A stretch of DNA of 64,000 nucleotides from Vibrio azureus (GTDB lineage: Bacteria > Pseudomonadota > Gammaproteobacteria > Enterobacterales > Vibrionaceae): the NCBI RefSeq assembly GCF_002849855.1, contig NZ_CP018616.1, positions 1,054,001 through 1,118,000 on the forward strand. The letters run 5' to 3'. Every line of letters begins with the position of its first letter. Position 1 is the stretch's first letter. Under the pieces are notes generated by a model. It was not told where the DNA came from and ran no database searches. It saw only the letters and a list, made by a program, of their open reading frames with translations. The position numbers and the translations under genes are program-made. This document shows positions 20,965-32,487 of the stretch, piece by piece.

Positions 20965-21047
20965 ACTGTATCAAATTGGCACGCCAACGCAGTTTGCAGA
21001 ACATTCTGCTTTAGTAAGTTGATAGGTAAATGACGACTGTATTTGAG

Positions 21048-21266
21048 TTATTTAGCTAGACTCTCAATAGGAACGACGCTACAAGCGTGTGATCCTTTCG
21101 GGCCTTTTTCAACCTCATATGAGACTTGCTGACCTGCCTTCAGTGTACGATAACCGTCCATCTGGATTGTTGAGTAGTGAGCAAAGATATCGCCTTCTTC
21201 TTCGTCCGAACAGATAAAACCAAATCCTTTGGCATTGTTAAACCACTTTACTGTACCTGTAGCCAT
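21048..21266 (-). CDS. cspD: Cold shock-like protein CspD
   Basis: CspD is a single-stranded nucleic-acid-binding OB-fold protein that inhibits replication in stationary phase. The 72 residues carry RNP1 (KGFGFI) and RNP2 (DIFAHYS). The run YSTIQMDGYRTLKAGQ distinguishes CspD from CspA-type proteins. It is divergent from clpS-clpA, as in E. coli, across a long 690-nt gap. Confidence 0.95.
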   Translation of the reverse strand: MATGTVKWFNNAKGFGFICSDEEEGDIFAHYSTIQMDGYRTLKAGQQVSYEVEKGPKGSHACSVVPIESLAK

Positions 21267-21956
21267 GCTTTTACATCCCTCATACTATTTTCACTGAAGC
21301 GATTACGTCACCAAAGCCATACCTATGTTGGGTTCGTTGTCGCTGTATAACTAAAACACTTAATTAGGTGTGTTGGAGCAAAAAGTCTGTGTCGGTTACT
21401 GAAAACCAAATCAGTCAGTTCTGTATGCACCAACACATTCCAATGTAGTCAATGAATCGCCACAGTCAATAGTAAAAAAACAACTATATAGGATAAAATT
21501 ATCTTATGGTGAGCTGTGTTTTTAGCAAGGATGTCAGCATTTTTTGCTCAAATTCGTGTTTAGTAGTTGAACAGCCTGTGTGTATCTGATATTTAAAAAA
21601 TAGTATGGTTTGAGTTAATGGTTTTGGTCAATTGTGCTAAATGCATAATATGTGACTTTTAAACCATATTTATCCATATGTTTTATTGTTAAGTGCTCAA
21701 AGTCAGTTTTAAAGAGACGTTTTGTTGTGTCATCAGATAAATAGTTAGGTTTGCTAACAAAAAAAGTTGTATGAAGATAAAAATCTTTTATTTGCACCTA
21801 TGCCATCGGTGGATTAATCTTTAAGTAAGAGAAAGCAATTTTTATCGGTCATGCATCATTAAAATGTCTGCCTTTACTACATCTAATGACAAGCATGTGT
21901 TAGATTGTTTCATCTAGGTTAAACATTCTCTTCTGACACGATATCTTTGAATTGCT
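21267..21956. other. Long cspD-clpS divergent gap
   Basis: This 690-nt AT-rich region should hold the promoters of cspD and clpS. A 12-bp inverted repeat at 21369-21380 / 21426-21437 (11 of 12 matching) encloses a smaller ACTGA/TCAGT hairpin on the cspD side. The largest open frame (minus strand, 21615-21797, GTG start) lacks a ribosome site and I do not call it. Confidence 0.5.
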
Positions 21957-22277
21957 ATGAGTAAAAATTTTGAATGGGTGACTCCAGACTCCGATACTCT
22001 GGAGAGAGAAAGTACAAAAGTAGAGCCGCCAAAGCGGTATCACGTTGTACTATGCAATGATGATTACACACCTATGGATTTCGTCATAGAAGTACTCGAG
22101 CGTTTTTTTGCTCATGACATTGATAAAGCAACTCAAATTATGCTCAAAGTACACTATGAAGGAAAGGCAGTTTGCGGGACTTACAGTGCCGAGATTGCTG
22201 AAACGAAAGTAGCGCAGGTCACGATGTATTCAAGGGAAAATGAACATCCGCTACTGTGTACGATGGAGCAAGCGTGA
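21957..22277 (+). CDS. clpS: ClpS, ATP-dependent Clp protease adaptor (N-recognin)
   Basis: ClpS binds proteins with destabilising N-terminal residues (Leu, Phe, Tyr, Trp) and delivers them to ClpAP. The 106-residue protein has the conserved [20 protein letters not shown] block (N-degron pocket residues within NDDYTPM) and a C-terminal segment around [13 protein letters not shown]. It lies 49 nt before clpA on the same strand and is almost certainly co-transcribed. Confidence 0.97.
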   Translation: MSKNFEWVTPDSDTLERESTKVEPPKRYHVVLCNDDYTPMDFVIEVLERFFAHDIDKATQIMLKVHYEGKAVCGTYSAEIAETKVAQVTMYSRENEHPLLCTMEQA

Positions 22278-22326
22278 TTAAGAAGACTTGCTCGAGCAAC
22301 CCAAGTTGTTCTATCGGGAGGTACCT

Positions 22327-24603
22327 ATGTTGAATAAAGAATTAGAGTCAAGCTTAAATAGTGCATTTGCACGCGCTCGAGAAAAGCGCCACGAGTTCAT
22401 GACTGTTGAACACCTCCTACTTGCATTGTTAGAAAATGATGCAGCGAAGGAAGCGCTTATAGCCTGTAAAGCGGATTTAGATGCTTTACGCAATGAACTT
22501 GATACATTTATCGATCAAACCACGCCACTGATTCCCGCAGATGATGAAACTCGGGAAACTCAGCCAACACTTAGCTTTCAACGTGTTCTGCAACGTGCAG
22601 TTTTCCACGTGCAGTCTTCAGGGCGTAATGAAGTAACAGGGGCAAACGTACTTGTTGCTATTTTTAGTGAGCAAGAATCACATGCTGCTTACTTACTTAA
22701 AAAGAATGATATTTCTCGTCTTGATATCGTTAATTTTATCTCGCACGGCATCACAAAAGCTTTAGGTTCGAACTCTTCTTCATCCTCTTCTTCGGAATCA
22801 TTCAATTCCTCAGAAGCACCGGAGGAGTCAAGCTCAGAAGAACGTTTGGAAAATTTTGCGTTAAACCTCAACCAAGTTGCGAAAGACGGGAATATCGATC
22901 CATTAATCGGGCGTGATAAAGAACTAGAGCGCACTATTCAGGTTTTATGCCGCCGCCGTAAAAATAATCCGTTACTAGTGGGTGAAGCTGGGGTGGGTAA
23001 AACCGCGATTGCAGAGGGCCTTGCATGGCGTATCGTTGAAGGCCAAGTTCCGGAAGTAATACAAAATAGTGTAATTTATTCCCTTGATATTGGTTCTCTA
23101 CTTGCTGGCACCAAATACCGTGGCGATTTTGAAAAACGTTTTAAGTCTGTTCTAAAGCAGCTTGAAAAAGAAGAAGACGCGATACTGTTTATTGATGAAA
23201 TTCATACAATTATTGGTGCGGGTGCTGCATCTGGTGGTCAAGTCGATGCTGCGAATCTGATAAAACCCCTGTTGAGCAGCGGTAAATTACGTTGTATTGG
23301 CTCCACGACATACCAAGAATACAGCAGTATTTTTGAAAAAGAGCGAGCTCTATCAAGGCGTTTCCAAAAAATTGATGTAGTCGAACCGTCTCTGGATGAC
23401 ACCACTAAGATCCTTATCGGTTTGAAACCAAAATACGAAGCTCACCATGAAGTTCGTTACACCAATAAAGCGTTACGTGCTGCGGTTGAGCTCTCTGCTA
23501 AATACATTAATGAACGCCATCTACCAGATAAGGCTATTGATGTCATTGATGAAGCCGGTGCACGTAGCCGTTTAGCACCAGCAAGCCGCCGTAAGAAAAC
23601 GGTAGGTGTTGCTGATATTGAAGCGATGGTAGCAAAAATGGCTCGTATCCCAGAGAAATCGGTATCGTCATCAGACAAAGACATCTTGAAGAACCTAGAT
23701 GATAAGATGAAGATGCTGGTGTTTGGGCAAGATAATGCCATTGATGCTCTTTCTGAGGCGATAAAACTTTCTCGTGCTGGTTTGGGCGTGGATAATAAAC
23801 CTGTTGGCTCATTCTTGTTTGCTGGTCCTACAGGGGTTGGTAAGACAGAAGTCACGGTTCAACTTTCTAAGTTGTTAGGAATCGAGCTGCTTCGCTTTGA
23901 TATGTCTGAATACGGTGAGCGTCATTCAGTGAGCCGCTTGATCGGTGCTCCTCCTGGTTATGTGGGTTACGATCAAGGTGGGTTGTTGACTGATGCGGTT
24001 CTGAAGCACCCTCATTCAGTTGTGCTTCTTGATGAAATAGAGAAAGCGCATCCAGATATCTTTAACCTACTTCTTCAGGTTATGGATAATGGCACACTAA
24101 CGGACAATAATGGCCGTAAAGCAGATTTCCGTAATGTCATTCTTGTTATGACAACCAACGCAGGGGTGGTTGAAACAGAGAAGAAATCCATTGGTTTGAT
24201 CCAGCAAGATCACAGCCATGATGCTATGGCGGAGATTAAAAAGGTATTCACACCAGAGTTCCGTAACCGTCTTGATAATATCATTTGGTTTAACAGCCTT
24301 GATGAAACGGTTATCCATCAAGTCGTTGATAAGTTTATTGTCGAGTTACAAGTACAATTGGATGCTCGCGGCGTTTCAATGGAAGTCTCACAAGATGCTC
24401 GCCATTGGCTAGCTCACAAAGGCTACGATAAGACAATGGGCGCCAGACCGATGGGTAGAGTGATACAAGAGAAACTTAAAAAGCCTTTGGCAAACGAACT
24501 GTTGTTTGGATCACTGGTTAACGGCGGAACGGTAAAAGTGACCCTTGTTAAAGATGAACTTAAATTCGAGTACTTTGGCGAAAAGGAAACGGCAGTCCAT
24601 TAA
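22327..24603 (+). CDS. clpA: ClpA, AAA+ unfoldase subunit of ClpAP
   Basis: ClpA is a double-ring AAA+ unfoldase that feeds substrates to ClpP. The 758-residue protein has the N-domain (1-145) that docks ClpS, a serine/glutamate-rich linker at about 146-168, AAA domain 1 with Walker A GEAGVGKT (219-226) and AAA domain 2 with GPTGVGKT (500-507). The ClpP-docking IGL loop is in [10 protein letters not shown]. The start at 22327 is set by a GGGAGGT ribosome site and the standard [11 protein letters not shown]-terminus; the longer frame from 22288 is rejected. The polyserine part of the linker is a local peculiarity. Confidence 0.98.
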   Translation: MLNKELESSLNSAFARAREKRHEFMTVEHLLLALLENDAAKEALIACKADLDALRNELDTFIDQTTPLIPADDETRETQPTLSFQRVLQRAVFHVQSSGRNEVTGANVLVAIFSEQESHAAYLLKKNDISRLDIVNFISHGITKALGSNSSSSSSSESFNSSEAPEESSSEERLENFALNLNQVAKDGNIDPLIGRDKELERTIQVLCRRRKNNPLLVGEAGVGKTAIAEGLAWRIVEGQVPEVIQNSVIYSLDIGSLLAGTKYRGDFEKRFKSVLKQLEKEEDAILFIDEIHTIIGAGAASGGQVDAANLIKPLLSSGKLRCIGSTTYQEYSSIFEKERALSRRFQKIDVVEPSLDDTTKILIGLKPKYEAHHEVRYTNKALRAAVELSAKYINERHLPDKAIDVIDEAGARSRLAPASRRKKTVGVADIEAMVAKMARIPEKSVSSSDKDILKNLDDKMKMLVFGQDNAIDALSEAIKLSRAGLGVDNKPVGSFLFAGPTGVGKTEVTVQLSKLLGIELLRFDMSEYGERHSVSRLIGAPPGYVGYDQGGLLTDAVLKHPHSVVLLDEIEKAHPDIFNLLLQVMDNGTLTDNNGRKADFRNVILVMTTNAGVVETEKKSIGLIQQDHSHDAMAEIKKVFTPEFRNRLDNIIWFNSLDETVIHQVVDKFIVELQVQLDARGVSMEVSQDARHWLAHKGYDKTMGARPMGRVIQEKLKKPLANELLFGSLVNGGTVKVTLVKDELKFEYFGEKETAVH

Positions 24604-24671
24604 GCTCAGCGGATAAAGATTAAGTTAAGTGGATAAAACTTGCAGACTTAAGACAAAATGTACTTCAGATT

Positions 24672-24700
24672 AAAACACGAGTTTCGACTCGTGTTTTTTT
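24672..24700 (+). terminator. Intrinsic terminator of clpS-clpA
   Basis: AACACGAGT (24674-24682) and ACTCGTGTT (24687-24695) form a perfect stem closed by a TTCG tetraloop. A T tract follows to 24700. Confidence 0.93.
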
Positions 24701-24741
24701 GTGTTCTCTAGACATACAGTTATACTCGAGTAACAAATAAT

Positions 24742-24768
24742 AAAAAACGGAGCAGAGCTCCGTTTTTT
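24742..24768 (-). terminator. Intrinsic terminator of infA
   Basis: A 12-bp stem AAAAAACGGAGC / GCTCCGTTTTTT with a 3-nt loop lies 23 nt beyond the infA stop. T tracts on both strands make it potentially bidirectional. Confidence 0.9.
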
Positions 24769-24790
24769 ATTTGCATCCGAAAATCTAAGA

Positions 24791-25009
<219 letters not shown>

Positions 25010-25088
25010 TTAATCCTCTTTAGAAATTAGGCGTATTAGCGAGCTAAATTTGCCGCTAAACAGTAATTATGTAAAGTTGTAGTGTATT

Positions 25089-25790
25089 CTACCCTTGCCA
25101 ACGCTGATTTACTAGCTTTTGGTGCCTCTGAAAGCGAGTTTTATAACTCATAGCGGGACATTCATCAATTTGATAGCCCAAATAAAGCCAATGTTTGCTG
25201 TTTTTTTGACAATATTCAATCTGATAAAGAACGGCTAAAGTTCCGAGAGAAAGGGTCTCCTCTGGATCAAAGAAAGTGTAAAATGCACTAGCGCAGTGAG
25301 ACATCACGTCGGTAATTGCGATGGCCAACAGTCTATCATCTTCATCATAAATATGCAGAAACTGTGTGGTCAGCCAAGTCGTGGTGGCAAAGCGAGAAAA
25401 CTCATCATTCTTAGGCGGGTACATTGAGCCTTCTCTATGACGCTGGCAAATATAACGGCTATACAGTTCAAACCAGTTACCATCAAGACTGTCTTTTATT
25501 TCCCAGCGTAAATGTTTTGCCTTATTAAGTAATCGCTTTTGACTTTTGGATGGCACAAAATCCTGAATTGCAACGCGAATAGGTTGACAAGCAGAACATT
25601 GATCACACTGAGGTCGATAGATGGTATCACCACTGCGTCTAAAGCCATTGGCCATTAGAATTTGATAGTTATTTTCTGTGTGTAGGTCTTCATCAAGTGC
25701 GACCGCGACTTTTTCTTGGCGTTCAGGTAGATAGCTGCAGGGGTGATTGGTTGTCAGTCCAATACGAATGTGCTGGAGGTCTGTACTCAT
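25089..25790 (-). CDS. bpt: Aspartate/glutamate leucyltransferase (Bpt)
   Basis: Bpt transfers leucine from Leu-tRNA to N-terminal Asp or Glu, creating N-degrons for ClpS/ClpAP. The 233-residue protein has the N-terminal cysteine cluster (CSYLPE and CDQCSACQPIR) and the GNAT-like C-terminal domain with LGTLAVLYQIEYC and YLGYQIDECPAMSYK, all typical of the bacterial ATE1-like family. It overlaps aat by 4 nt (ATGA), so the two transferases are translationally coupled. E. coli lacks bpt; it is usual in vibrios. Confidence 0.96.
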   Translation of the reverse strand: MSTDLQHIRIGLTTNHPCSYLPERQEKVAVALDEDLHTENNYQILMANGFRRSGDTIYRPQCDQCSACQPIRVAIQDFVPSKSQKRLLNKAKHLRWEIKDSLDGNWFELYSRYICQRHREGSMYPPKNDEFSRFATTTWLTTQFLHIYDEDDRLLAIAITDVMSHCASAFYTFFDPEETLSLGTLAVLYQIEYCQKNSKHWLYLGYQIDECPAMSYKTRFQRHQKLVNQRWQG

Positions 25791-26497
25791 TGTGTCGTCC
25801 CTCGCAAAACTTGGGGCTTATATGTACCCAAAGCAAAGTTACTATTTCTTAAAGATAGTAGCTTTTCCATAAATTGGTCGCGTTCGATCTCAAATGCACC
25901 AAGAGAGGCAAGGTGAGGGTTCATCACTTGACAATCAATCAATTGAACACTGTGTGATGCAAAATGTTCACATAAATACCACAGAGCGATTTTGGAGGCG
26001 TTATCTTTTAGGCTGAACATAGATTCACCACAAAAGACTTGGCCCACACTGATGCCGTATAAACCACCAATGAGAAAGTTATCTTGCCATACTTCGACTG
26101 AATGACATGCGTCTTGCTTTGCCAGTGTTATGTATGATGCCTGCATGTCTTTATTTAGCCAAGTTTCCTCAGCAGGACGTAATGCTGAACATTGTTTGAT
26201 GACTTGTTCAGTTGCGTGGTTTAATGTGACTTTATATTGATGTTTACGCTGGTATTTCTTTAAACTCTTAGCGGGCTTAAAAATACGAGGCTCGAAAACT
26301 GCTCTGGGTGAAGGGCTCCACCAGAGTATGGGTTCCCCAGGACCATACCAAGGAAATATGCCTTGCTGGTAGCCACTTAAAATTCGGTTCGGATTGAGAT
26401 CCCCCCCACAGGCCAGTAAACCATTTGGTTCCTCTAATGCGGTATAAGGGGATGGAAAAGTGTGTGAGTCTCCGAGTTCCGGTAAACAAATAGCCAT
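25787..26497 (-). CDS. aat: Leucyl/phenylalanyl-tRNA--protein transferase
   Basis: Aat transfers Leu or Phe from tRNA to N-terminal Lys or Arg, the other branch that makes ClpS-recognised degrons. The 236-residue protein shows the motifs FPSPYTALEEPNGLLACGGD, IFPWYGPGEPILWWSPSPRA and the GGLYGISVGQVFCGESMFS core. Its start at 26497 is divergent from the glycine-zipper gene at 26539, so the two promoters share a very short 41-nt space. Confidence 0.97.
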   Translation of the reverse strand: MAICLPELGDSHTFPSPYTALEEPNGLLACGGDLNPNRILSGYQQGIFPWYGPGEPILWWSPSPRAVFEPRIFKPAKSLKKYQRKHQYKVTLNHATEQVIKQCSALRPAEETWLNKDMQASYITLAKQDACHSVEVWQDNFLIGGLYGISVGQVFCGESMFSLKDNASKIALWYLCEHFASHSVQLIDCQVMNPHLASLGAFEIERDQFMEKLLSLRNSNFALGTYKPQVLRGTTQ

Positions 26498-26538
26498 AAA
26501 AAAATTTTACCAACATAGAAGGTTTATAGGAGCCAATA

Positions 26539-27015
26539 ATGACCAAAACAATTTTAGTTTTAAAGCGTTACTTCTGGATAATACTGTTTTTGCCCTTTGT
26601 CGCCAATGCAACTTACGAAAGAAATGTTGCTAAGCCTGTGAATGATGTTGTCTATGGGAAAGTCGATTCGGTTCGTTATATTACCAAGAAGGAAATTCAG
26701 CAATCTCAAGGCAGTGGTTGGCAAACTTTATTGGGGGCAACGATAGGGGGATTAGTCGGGCATCAGTTTGGTGGTGGAACCGGTAAGGAAATCGCAACAG
26801 CGGTGGGCGCGTTGGCAGGGGCAGCTGTAGCCAGAAATCAAAGCCAATATGAGTATGCGGTTGAATATAAACTCGTGGAATTGCTGATTAAAGCGGATGG
26901 CGGAAAGCTGATTAATGTCATTCAAGATGTTGATAATACAATGCTGTTTACCCAAGGGGATGACGTTCGAATTTTATATTTTGATGATGGTGTTCGAGTG
27001 GATATCGTTTATTAA
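26539..27015 (+). CDS. Glycine-zipper (2TM) envelope protein, unknown function
   Basis: The 158-residue protein has an N-terminal signal sequence (hydrophobic core IILFLPFVANA, cleavage near residue 24), and then the glycine zipper GATIGGLVGHQFGGGTGKEI extending to ALAGAAVA (residues about 66-98). This is the Rick_17kDa/SlyB-like 2TM motif, found in outer-membrane-associated proteins. The C-terminal 50 residues form a small beta domain. No lipobox cysteine is present, unlike SlyB. A clear GGAG ribosome site precedes the ATG. Confidence 0.8.
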   Translation: MTKTILVLKRYFWIILFLPFVANATYERNVAKPVNDVVYGKVDSVRYITKKEIQQSQGSGWQTLLGATIGGLVGHQFGGGTGKEIATAVGALAGAAVARNQSQYEYAVEYKLVELLIKADGGKLINVIQDVDNTMLFTQGDDVRILYFDDGVRVDIVY

Positions 27016-27225
27016 ATGACAGAATTTAGATTTGTACTGGTTTTGTATTGTGTTTTTCGTTAGTCTGATTTCACGAACAATTATTTCGCTCTTAGTATAC
27101 GGCCTGTGTTCGATTCATCATTTTGAATCACAACACTGATGCAAGTGATATCAAATAATGCCGTGGTCTTCAGACATACGATTAACTTAAAACATACAAT
27201 GAGCAAAAAGGATGATTAAGTTTTA

Positions 27226-28506
27226 ATGGAAAGCCTAACCTTACAGCCGATCAATAAAATTCAAGGGGAAGTTAACCTTCCTGGTTCTAAAAGTGTTTCT
27301 AACCGCGCTTTGTTACTTGCAGCGTTAGCAAAAGGTTCAACGCGTTTAACCAACTTACTTGATAGTGATGATATTCGTCATATGTTGAATGCGTTATCAA
27401 AACTGGGTGTGAGTTATCAATTATCAGAAGATAAAACAGAGTGTATCGTCGAAGGTTTAGGTCGACCATTCTCAGTTTCTGAAAAGGTTGAACTGTTTCT
27501 TGGCAATGCAGGTACTGCGATGCGACCATTGGCTGCGGCACTATGTCTTGGCCAAGGGGAATATGTTTTGACGGGTGAGCCTCGTATGAAGGAGCGTCCA
27601 ATTGGCCACCTTGTGAGCGCATTACAAGCCGCTGGTGCAGACATTGAGTATTTAGAAAATGAGCACTACCCACCGTTAAAAATCACTGGAACAGGTTTAA
27701 AGGCTGGAACGGTATCGATCGATGGCTCTATCTCAAGTCAATTTTTAACCGCATTTCTCATGTCAGCACCTTTAGCTGATGGTGAAATACGAATTAAAAT
27801 AGAAGGTGAGCTGGTTTCTAAGCCATATATTGATATTACGCTAAATATCATGCAGCAATTTGGGGTTGAAGTATTGAATAACAACTACCAAGAGTTTGTT
27901 ATTGCCGCAGGCCAATCCTATGTTTCTCCGGGGGATTTTCTTGTTGAAGGCGATGCTTCTTCTGCTTCTTATTTCCTAGCAGCTGCCGCAATTAAGGGCG
28001 GTGAAGTAAAGGTGACAGGAATCGGAAAAAATAGCATTCAAGGTGATATTCAATTTGCTGATGCCCTCGAAAAAATGGGTGCAGAAATTGAGTGGGGCAA
28101 GGATTATGTGATTGCGCGTGTCGGTGAGTTAAAAGGCATCGACATGGATTACAACCATATTCCAGATGCGGCGATGACGATTGCAACGACGGCACTTTTT
28201 GCACAAGGGACCACTGCGATTCGTAATGTTTACAACTGGCGTGTAAAAGAAACCGACCGTTTAGCTGCAATGGCGACAGAATTGCGTAAAGTAGGGGCAG
28301 AAGTCGAAGAAGGTGAAGATTACCTGATCGTTAAGCCTGTCGCTGAGCTAAAGCATGCAGCGATCGACACTTATGATGATCACCGTATGGCGATGTGCTT
28401 TTCACTGGTTGCACTGAGTGAAACCCCGGTAACCATTAATGACCCTGGTTGCACTTCTAAAACATTCCCTGATTACTTCGAGCGCTTGGCTTCGCTAAGC
28501 TTCTGA
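27226..28506 (+). CDS. aroA: 3-phosphoshikimate 1-carboxyvinyltransferase (EPSP synthase)
   Basis: AroA joins shikimate 3-phosphate and phosphoenolpyruvate in the shikimate pathway to aromatic amino acids. The 426-residue protein has the catalytic K22, S23 and R27 in [10 protein letters not shown], the [13 protein letters not shown] loop and [13 protein letters not shown], all of the class I type. The C-terminal block [11 protein letters not shown] is intact. It stands alone; serC, its partner in E. coli, is not adjacent. Confidence 0.98.
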   Translation: MESLTLQPINKIQGEVNLPGSKSVSNRALLLAALAKGSTRLTNLLDSDDIRHMLNALSKLGVSYQLSEDKTECIVEGLGRPFSVSEKVELFLGNAGTAMRPLAAALCLGQGEYVLTGEPRMKERPIGHLVSALQAAGADIEYLENEHYPPLKITGTGLKAGTVSIDGSISSQFLTAFLMSAPLADGEIRIKIEGELVSKPYIDITLNIMQQFGVEVLNNNYQEFVIAAGQSYVSPGDFLVEGDASSASYFLAAAAIKGGEVKVTGIGKNSIQGDIQFADALEKMGAEIEWGKDYVIARVGELKGIDMDYNHIPDAAMTIATTALFAQGTTAIRNVYNWRVKETDRLAAMATELRKVGAEVEEGEDYLIVKPVAELKHAAIDTYDDHRMAMCFSLVALSETPVTINDPGCTSKTFPDYFERLASLSF

Positions 28507-28513
28507 TTAAAAG

Positions 28514-28543
28514 ACCCTAGTGTTTGAAAAAACTAGGGTTTTT
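28514..28543 (+). terminator. Intrinsic terminator of aroA
   Basis: ACCCTAGT (28514-28521) pairs with ACTAGGGT (28532-28539) around a 10-nt A-rich loop. Four more T residues follow. It begins 8 nt after the stop codon. Confidence 0.88.
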
Positions 28544-28640
28544 CCTGATTTATCGAGTCGAAAGTATTTTGAACCGATAGTATTGATTCTGGGTGCTCAA
28601 GCTCACCTTAGCTGGGAGAACAAAGGTTATGTAACTATAG

Positions 28641-28892
28641 TTACGACTTTATTGTGGTAAACTGTTTTGAGAGCTGATGAGCTAAGTATTTAAATAGATT
28701 GAATACTATTGGTGTTTGGGCGGTTGGTAGGCCGTGTTCATCTAAAAAGTAATCCCCTTTGAAGACCAGCACATCCTCTTTTTCTTCTACACTTGTTGCA
28801 CGGATGCCTTTGACATAGTCTTCGTGTTCTTGCAGAAGTTGATTTGCAATTAAGAGTAGGTCGAATTCTTCAATGTATTCTTTATTAGGCAT
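28641..28892 (-). CDS. yciN: YciN family protein (DUF2498)
   Basis: The 83-residue protein matches E. coli YciN in LLLIANQLLQEHEDYVKGI, VLVFKGDYFLDEHGLPTA and the closing FKYLAHQLS. yciN neighbours topA in E. coli, and topA is the next gene here as well (divergent). Function is unknown. The start at 28892 (MPNKEYIEEF) is chosen because a GAGGGAG ribosome site lies before it; a TTG extension to 28913 would overlap that site. Confidence 0.9.
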   Translation of the reverse strand: MPNKEYIEEFDLLLIANQLLQEHEDYVKGIRATSVEEKEDVLVFKGDYFLDEHGLPTAQTPIVFNLFKYLAHQLSKQFTTIKS

Positions 28893-29379
28893 AGCTCCCT
28901 CGTCAATGAGCAACTGAACGGTCGTATATTTTGTATACCCAGCGATTTTAGGTTGGTGTTCATTTAGGTATTTGACACAGATTTTGATACGAAAGTCGAC
29001 GTTTGTACACCTTTTGTCTCAAATCCTCTTATAAAAAGTCGGAGCTCAAATTAAGTGGCACATTTTGTGATGAAAGACAAAAATTAGTGCATTCGACTAG
29101 CGAGAGAAAATAATGGTTGCATAGTATACCCAAGTGCCCTCAAGTCATTTCACTGGACAGATGTTATTGTGTGATACAGGCGTAAAAGGCATACATCGTG
29201 ATGTTCATAACCGTTTTCGGGCGATGAATTGTCAACCAGTTGGATCTGATTTTAAAAAAAGCAGTTGATCTTCTTTTCATCTCGCACAATAGTAAAAAAA
29301 GAAGCAATGTATTAGAACACCATGCGGTTAGCTCTATTTGAGCGGCTAAGCATTAATAGTAAGGACGTTAGAGTCAGTT
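28893..29379. other. yciN-topA divergent gap with a single repeat arm
   Basis: The 487-nt gap carries promoters for yciN and topA. A lone copy of the dispersed repeat arm, matching TACCCAAGTGCCCTCAAG, occupies 29125-29144. The topA ribosome site is weak (AAGGACG, 20 nt upstream of the ATG). No gene is seen. Confidence 0.5.
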
Positions 29380-32010
29380 ATGGGTAAATCACTCGTTATC
29401 GTGGAATCTCCAGCCAAGGCAAAGACGATAAACAAATACCTTGGTAAAGACTTTATTGTAAAGTCTAGTGTTGGTCATGTTCGTGATCTTCCTACTGCCG
29501 GTCAAAGTACAGGTGAGAAGAAAGCTGCTGCCATTTCGACAAAAGGTATGTCACCTGAAGAAAAGGCCAGAGTTAAGAAAGAAAAAGATCGCAAAGCATT
29601 GATCAAGAAAATGGGGATCAACCCATACGATGATTGGACGGCCAATTATCAGATTCTTCCGGGTAAAGAGAAAGTTGTAAACGAACTGCAGAAATTAGCT
29701 CAAGACGCTGATTTTGTTTATCTCGCAACCGATTTGGACCGCGAAGGAGAGGCCATTGCATGGCACCTACGCGAGATCATTGGCGGTGACGAAGAACGTT
29801 ATAAACGAGTTGTTTTTAACGAAATTACTAAAAATGCTATCCAGCAAGCTTTCCAAACGCCAGGTGAGTTAAATATGGATGGTGTTAATGCTCAGCAAGC
29901 TCGTCGCTTTATGGACCGTGTTGTGGGCTTTATGGTCTCTCCATTATTGTGGAAAAAAGTTGCTCGAGGGTTATCCGCTGGCCGAGTACAGTCTGTTGCC
30001 GTTAAGCTTTTAGTTGAGAGAGAGCGTGAAATTAATGCATTCATCCCAGAAGAGTTCTGGGATATTCATGCGAATACTCACACCAAAGATAACACTCCGT
30101 TCAAGCTACTTGTGGCGCAAAAAGACGGTGTGGCTTTTAAACCGGTTAACGAAACGGAAACCCAATCAGCAATTGCTGTATTGGAAAAAGCCAGTTACGA
30201 AGTATGTAAGCGTGAAGACCGCCCAACGAAAAGTAAACCATCAGCACCTTACATTACATCGACTCTTCAACAAGCTGCGAGTACTCGCTTAGGCTACGGC
30301 GTTAAGAAAACCATGATGTTGGCTCAGCGTCTGTATGAGGCGGGTTACATTACCTATATGCGTACTGACTCTACAAACCTAAGTGCTGAAGCTGTTGATG
30401 CAGTTCGTAGTTACATTGACAGTGAGTTTGGTAATAAATACCTACCTACGAGTCCAATTACCTACGGTAGTAAAGAAGGCGCACAAGAGGCTCACGAGGC
30501 GATTCGCCCTTCTAGCGTTGAGGTGCTAGCAAGTGATCTACAAGGCGTTGATGCTGATGCCCATAAACTTTACTCGCTGATCTGGAATCAATTTGTTGCT
30601 TGTCAAATGACACCTGCAGAATATGACTCAACGACCATCAGCGTTAAAGCAAATGCATATACGTTGAAAGCGAAAGGTAGAATTCTGAAATTTGATGGTT
30701 GGACACGTGTACAGCGCCCAATGGGTAAGAACGAAGACACGATACTACCGTCGGTTCAAGTGGGTGAGATGCTCGATTTGGCAGGCTTAGAGCCAAAGCA
30801 GCACTTTACCAAGCCACCTGCACGATTTACGGAAGCTGCCCTTGTTAAAGAGCTGGAAAAACGTGGTATTGGCCGTCCTTCTACCTATGCATCCATTATT
30901 TCCACTATCCAGGATCGTGGTTATGTAAAAGTGGACCAACGTCGTTTCTATGCGGAAAAAATGGGTGAAATAGTATCAGATCGTCTTGATGACAGCTTCA
31001 ATGACCTGATGAACTATGACTTTACTGCACGTATGGAACAGAAACTAGACCAGATTGCTGAAGGTGAAGTGAACTGGAAGTCGGTTTTAGACAACTTCTT
31101 CACCGACTTCACAGGTGACTTAGAAAAAGCGGAACAAGATGAAGCTGAAGGCGGTATGAAGCTGAATCATATCGTAATGACAGACATTGAGTGTCCGACA
31201 TGCCAACGCCCTATGGGGATTCGCACCGCGTCTACAGGCGTATTCCTTGGCTGTTCTGGTTATGCATTACCTCCTAAAGAGCGTTGTAAAACAACCATTA
31301 ACTTAGGTGATGAAGAAGGCATCATCAATGTTCTCGAAGAAGACGTAGAAACTGCTGCGCTTCGTGCTAAGAAACGTTGCCCAATTTGTGAAACGGCAAT
31401 GGACCCTTACCTGATTGATGACAAGCGTAAAATGCACGTTTGTGGTAACAACCCAAACTGTGAAGGCTACTTGGTTGAGTTTGGTGAGTTTAAAGTCAAA
31501 GGGTATGACGGGCCTGTTGTTGAATGCGATAAATGCGGCTCAGATATGGTGCTTAAGAACGGCCGATTTGGTAAGTATATGGATTGTACGAGTGAAACGT
31601 GTAAGAACACGCGTAAGATTCTGAAAAATGGTGAGGTTGCGCCACCTAAAGAAGACCCTGTTCATTTCCCGGAGCTTCCATGTGAGAACTCTGATGCCTA
31701 CTTTGTCTTACGTGATGGTGCTTCAGGTTTATTTATGGCGGCAAGTAACTTCCCTAAATCAAGAGAAACACGAGCTCCGCTTGTGGCTGAATTAGCGCAA
31801 TACGAAGAACGTTTACCAGAGAAGTTTAAGTACCTGGCTACCGCACCTAGTGCAGACCCAGATGGTCGACCTGCTGTAGTTCGTTTTAGTCGCAAGACGA
31901 AAGAAAACTATGTACGTACTGAAGAGAATGGTAAGCCAAGTGGCTGGACGGCTCTCTATGTTGACGGGCGCTGGGAAGTGACCGATAAACGTAAAAAATC
32001 GAAATCATAG
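29380..32010 (+). CDS. topA: DNA topoisomerase I
   Basis: TopA relaxes negative supercoils by a type IA mechanism. The 876-residue protein opens with the Toprim block [20 protein letters not shown] and has the acidic [13 protein letters not shown] metal site. The catalytic tyrosine is at about residue 326 in [12 protein letters not shown]. The C-terminal quarter holds three four-cysteine zinc ribbons, beginning [17 protein letters not shown] and CDKCGSDM, followed by a basic tail. The length is close to E. coli TopA (865). Confidence 0.98.
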   Translation: MGKSLVIVESPAKAKTINKYLGKDFIVKSSVGHVRDLPTAGQSTGEKKAAAISTKGMSPEEKARVKKEKDRKALIKKMGINPYDDWTANYQILPGKEKVVNELQKLAQDADFVYLATDLDREGEAIAWHLREIIGGDEERYKRVVFNEITKNAIQQAFQTPGELNMDGVNAQQARRFMDRVVGFMVSPLLWKKVARGLSAGRVQSVAVKLLVEREREINAFIPEEFWDIHANTHTKDNTPFKLLVAQKDGVAFKPVNETETQSAIAVLEKASYEVCKREDRPTKSKPSAPYITSTLQQAASTRLGYGVKKTMMLAQRLYEAGYITYMRTDSTNLSAEAVDAVRSYIDSEFGNKYLPTSPITYGSKEGAQEAHEAIRPSSVEVLASDLQGVDADAHKLYSLIWNQFVACQMTPAEYDSTTISVKANAYTLKAKGRILKFDGWTRVQRPMGKNEDTILPSVQVGEMLDLAGLEPKQHFTKPPARFTEAALVKELEKRGIGRPSTYASIISTIQDRGYVKVDQRRFYAEKMGEIVSDRLDDSFNDLMNYDFTARMEQKLDQIAEGEVNWKSVLDNFFTDFTGDLEKAEQDEAEGGMKLNHIVMTDIECPTCQRPMGIRTASTGVFLGCSGYALPPKERCKTTINLGDEEGIINVLEEDVETAALRAKKRCPICETAMDPYLIDDKRKMHVCGNNPNCEGYLVEFGEFKVKGYDGPVVECDKCGSDMVLKNGRFGKYMDCTSETCKNTRKILKNGEVAPPKEDPVHFPELPCENSDAYFVLRDGASGLFMAASNFPKSRETRAPLVAELAQYEERLPEKFKYLATAPSADPDGRPAVVRFSRKTKENYVRTEENGKPSGWTALYVDGRWEVTDKRKKSKS

Positions 32011-32102
32011 TGCTTTTATTGGGAGATAACCGAGTGAACGTTTGTTCATTCGATTGGGCTTTGAAAGTGCAATCACTATCACAGTAACCTTTATGCCATA
32101 TC

Positions 32103-32149
32103 AAATGCCACGCTCAATTTCTACTCAAGATTCTAAGCGTGGCATTTTT
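32103..32149 (+). terminator. Terminator-like hairpin after topA
   Basis: A perfect 12-bp stem AAATGCCACGCT (32103-32114) / AGCGTGGCATTT (32136-32147) ends in a T tract. The loop is unusually long at 21 nt. It lies about 90 nt past the topA stop. Confidence 0.75.
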
Positions 32150-32487
32150 GAATCATTCGAAATCCTGCCTATTCTGCTCCTCTCGTGCTCTCTTAAATTC
32201 GATTCAATGACATTACTCCGAATCAAGCGCCTTGTGCCATTATTTTGCGCTGTATCGGTTTATAAATTTATCTCTTTGCAGTGAGCACAGAATTTGAAAT
32301 ATTCATCCTTATGAACTTAAAGAAGTGGCATTGTGAAGCAAAAAGCTTTTCAACTAGTATGAGCTGACTTGAGTATCAGACTGGGAAGCATTACGAGCTA
32401 TGTCATTTTTTCTTTATCTGATATTCATTAAACCGTCATACTTTTATCCAACCCCATCACAATTCTAAAACTCTGTATAGAAAGGGT

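Noticed and set aside
21615-21797. 60-codon minus-strand frame in the cspD-clpS gap
   Set aside because: GTG start without a ribosome site and no recognisable family; too weak to call, though it cannot be excluded.
22288-22326. Upstream extension of clpA
   Set aside because: The GGGAGGT ribosome site and the family N-terminus place the start at 22327.
32042-32284. 80-codon plus-strand frame after topA
   Set aside because: It spans the topA terminator hairpin and has no ribosome site.
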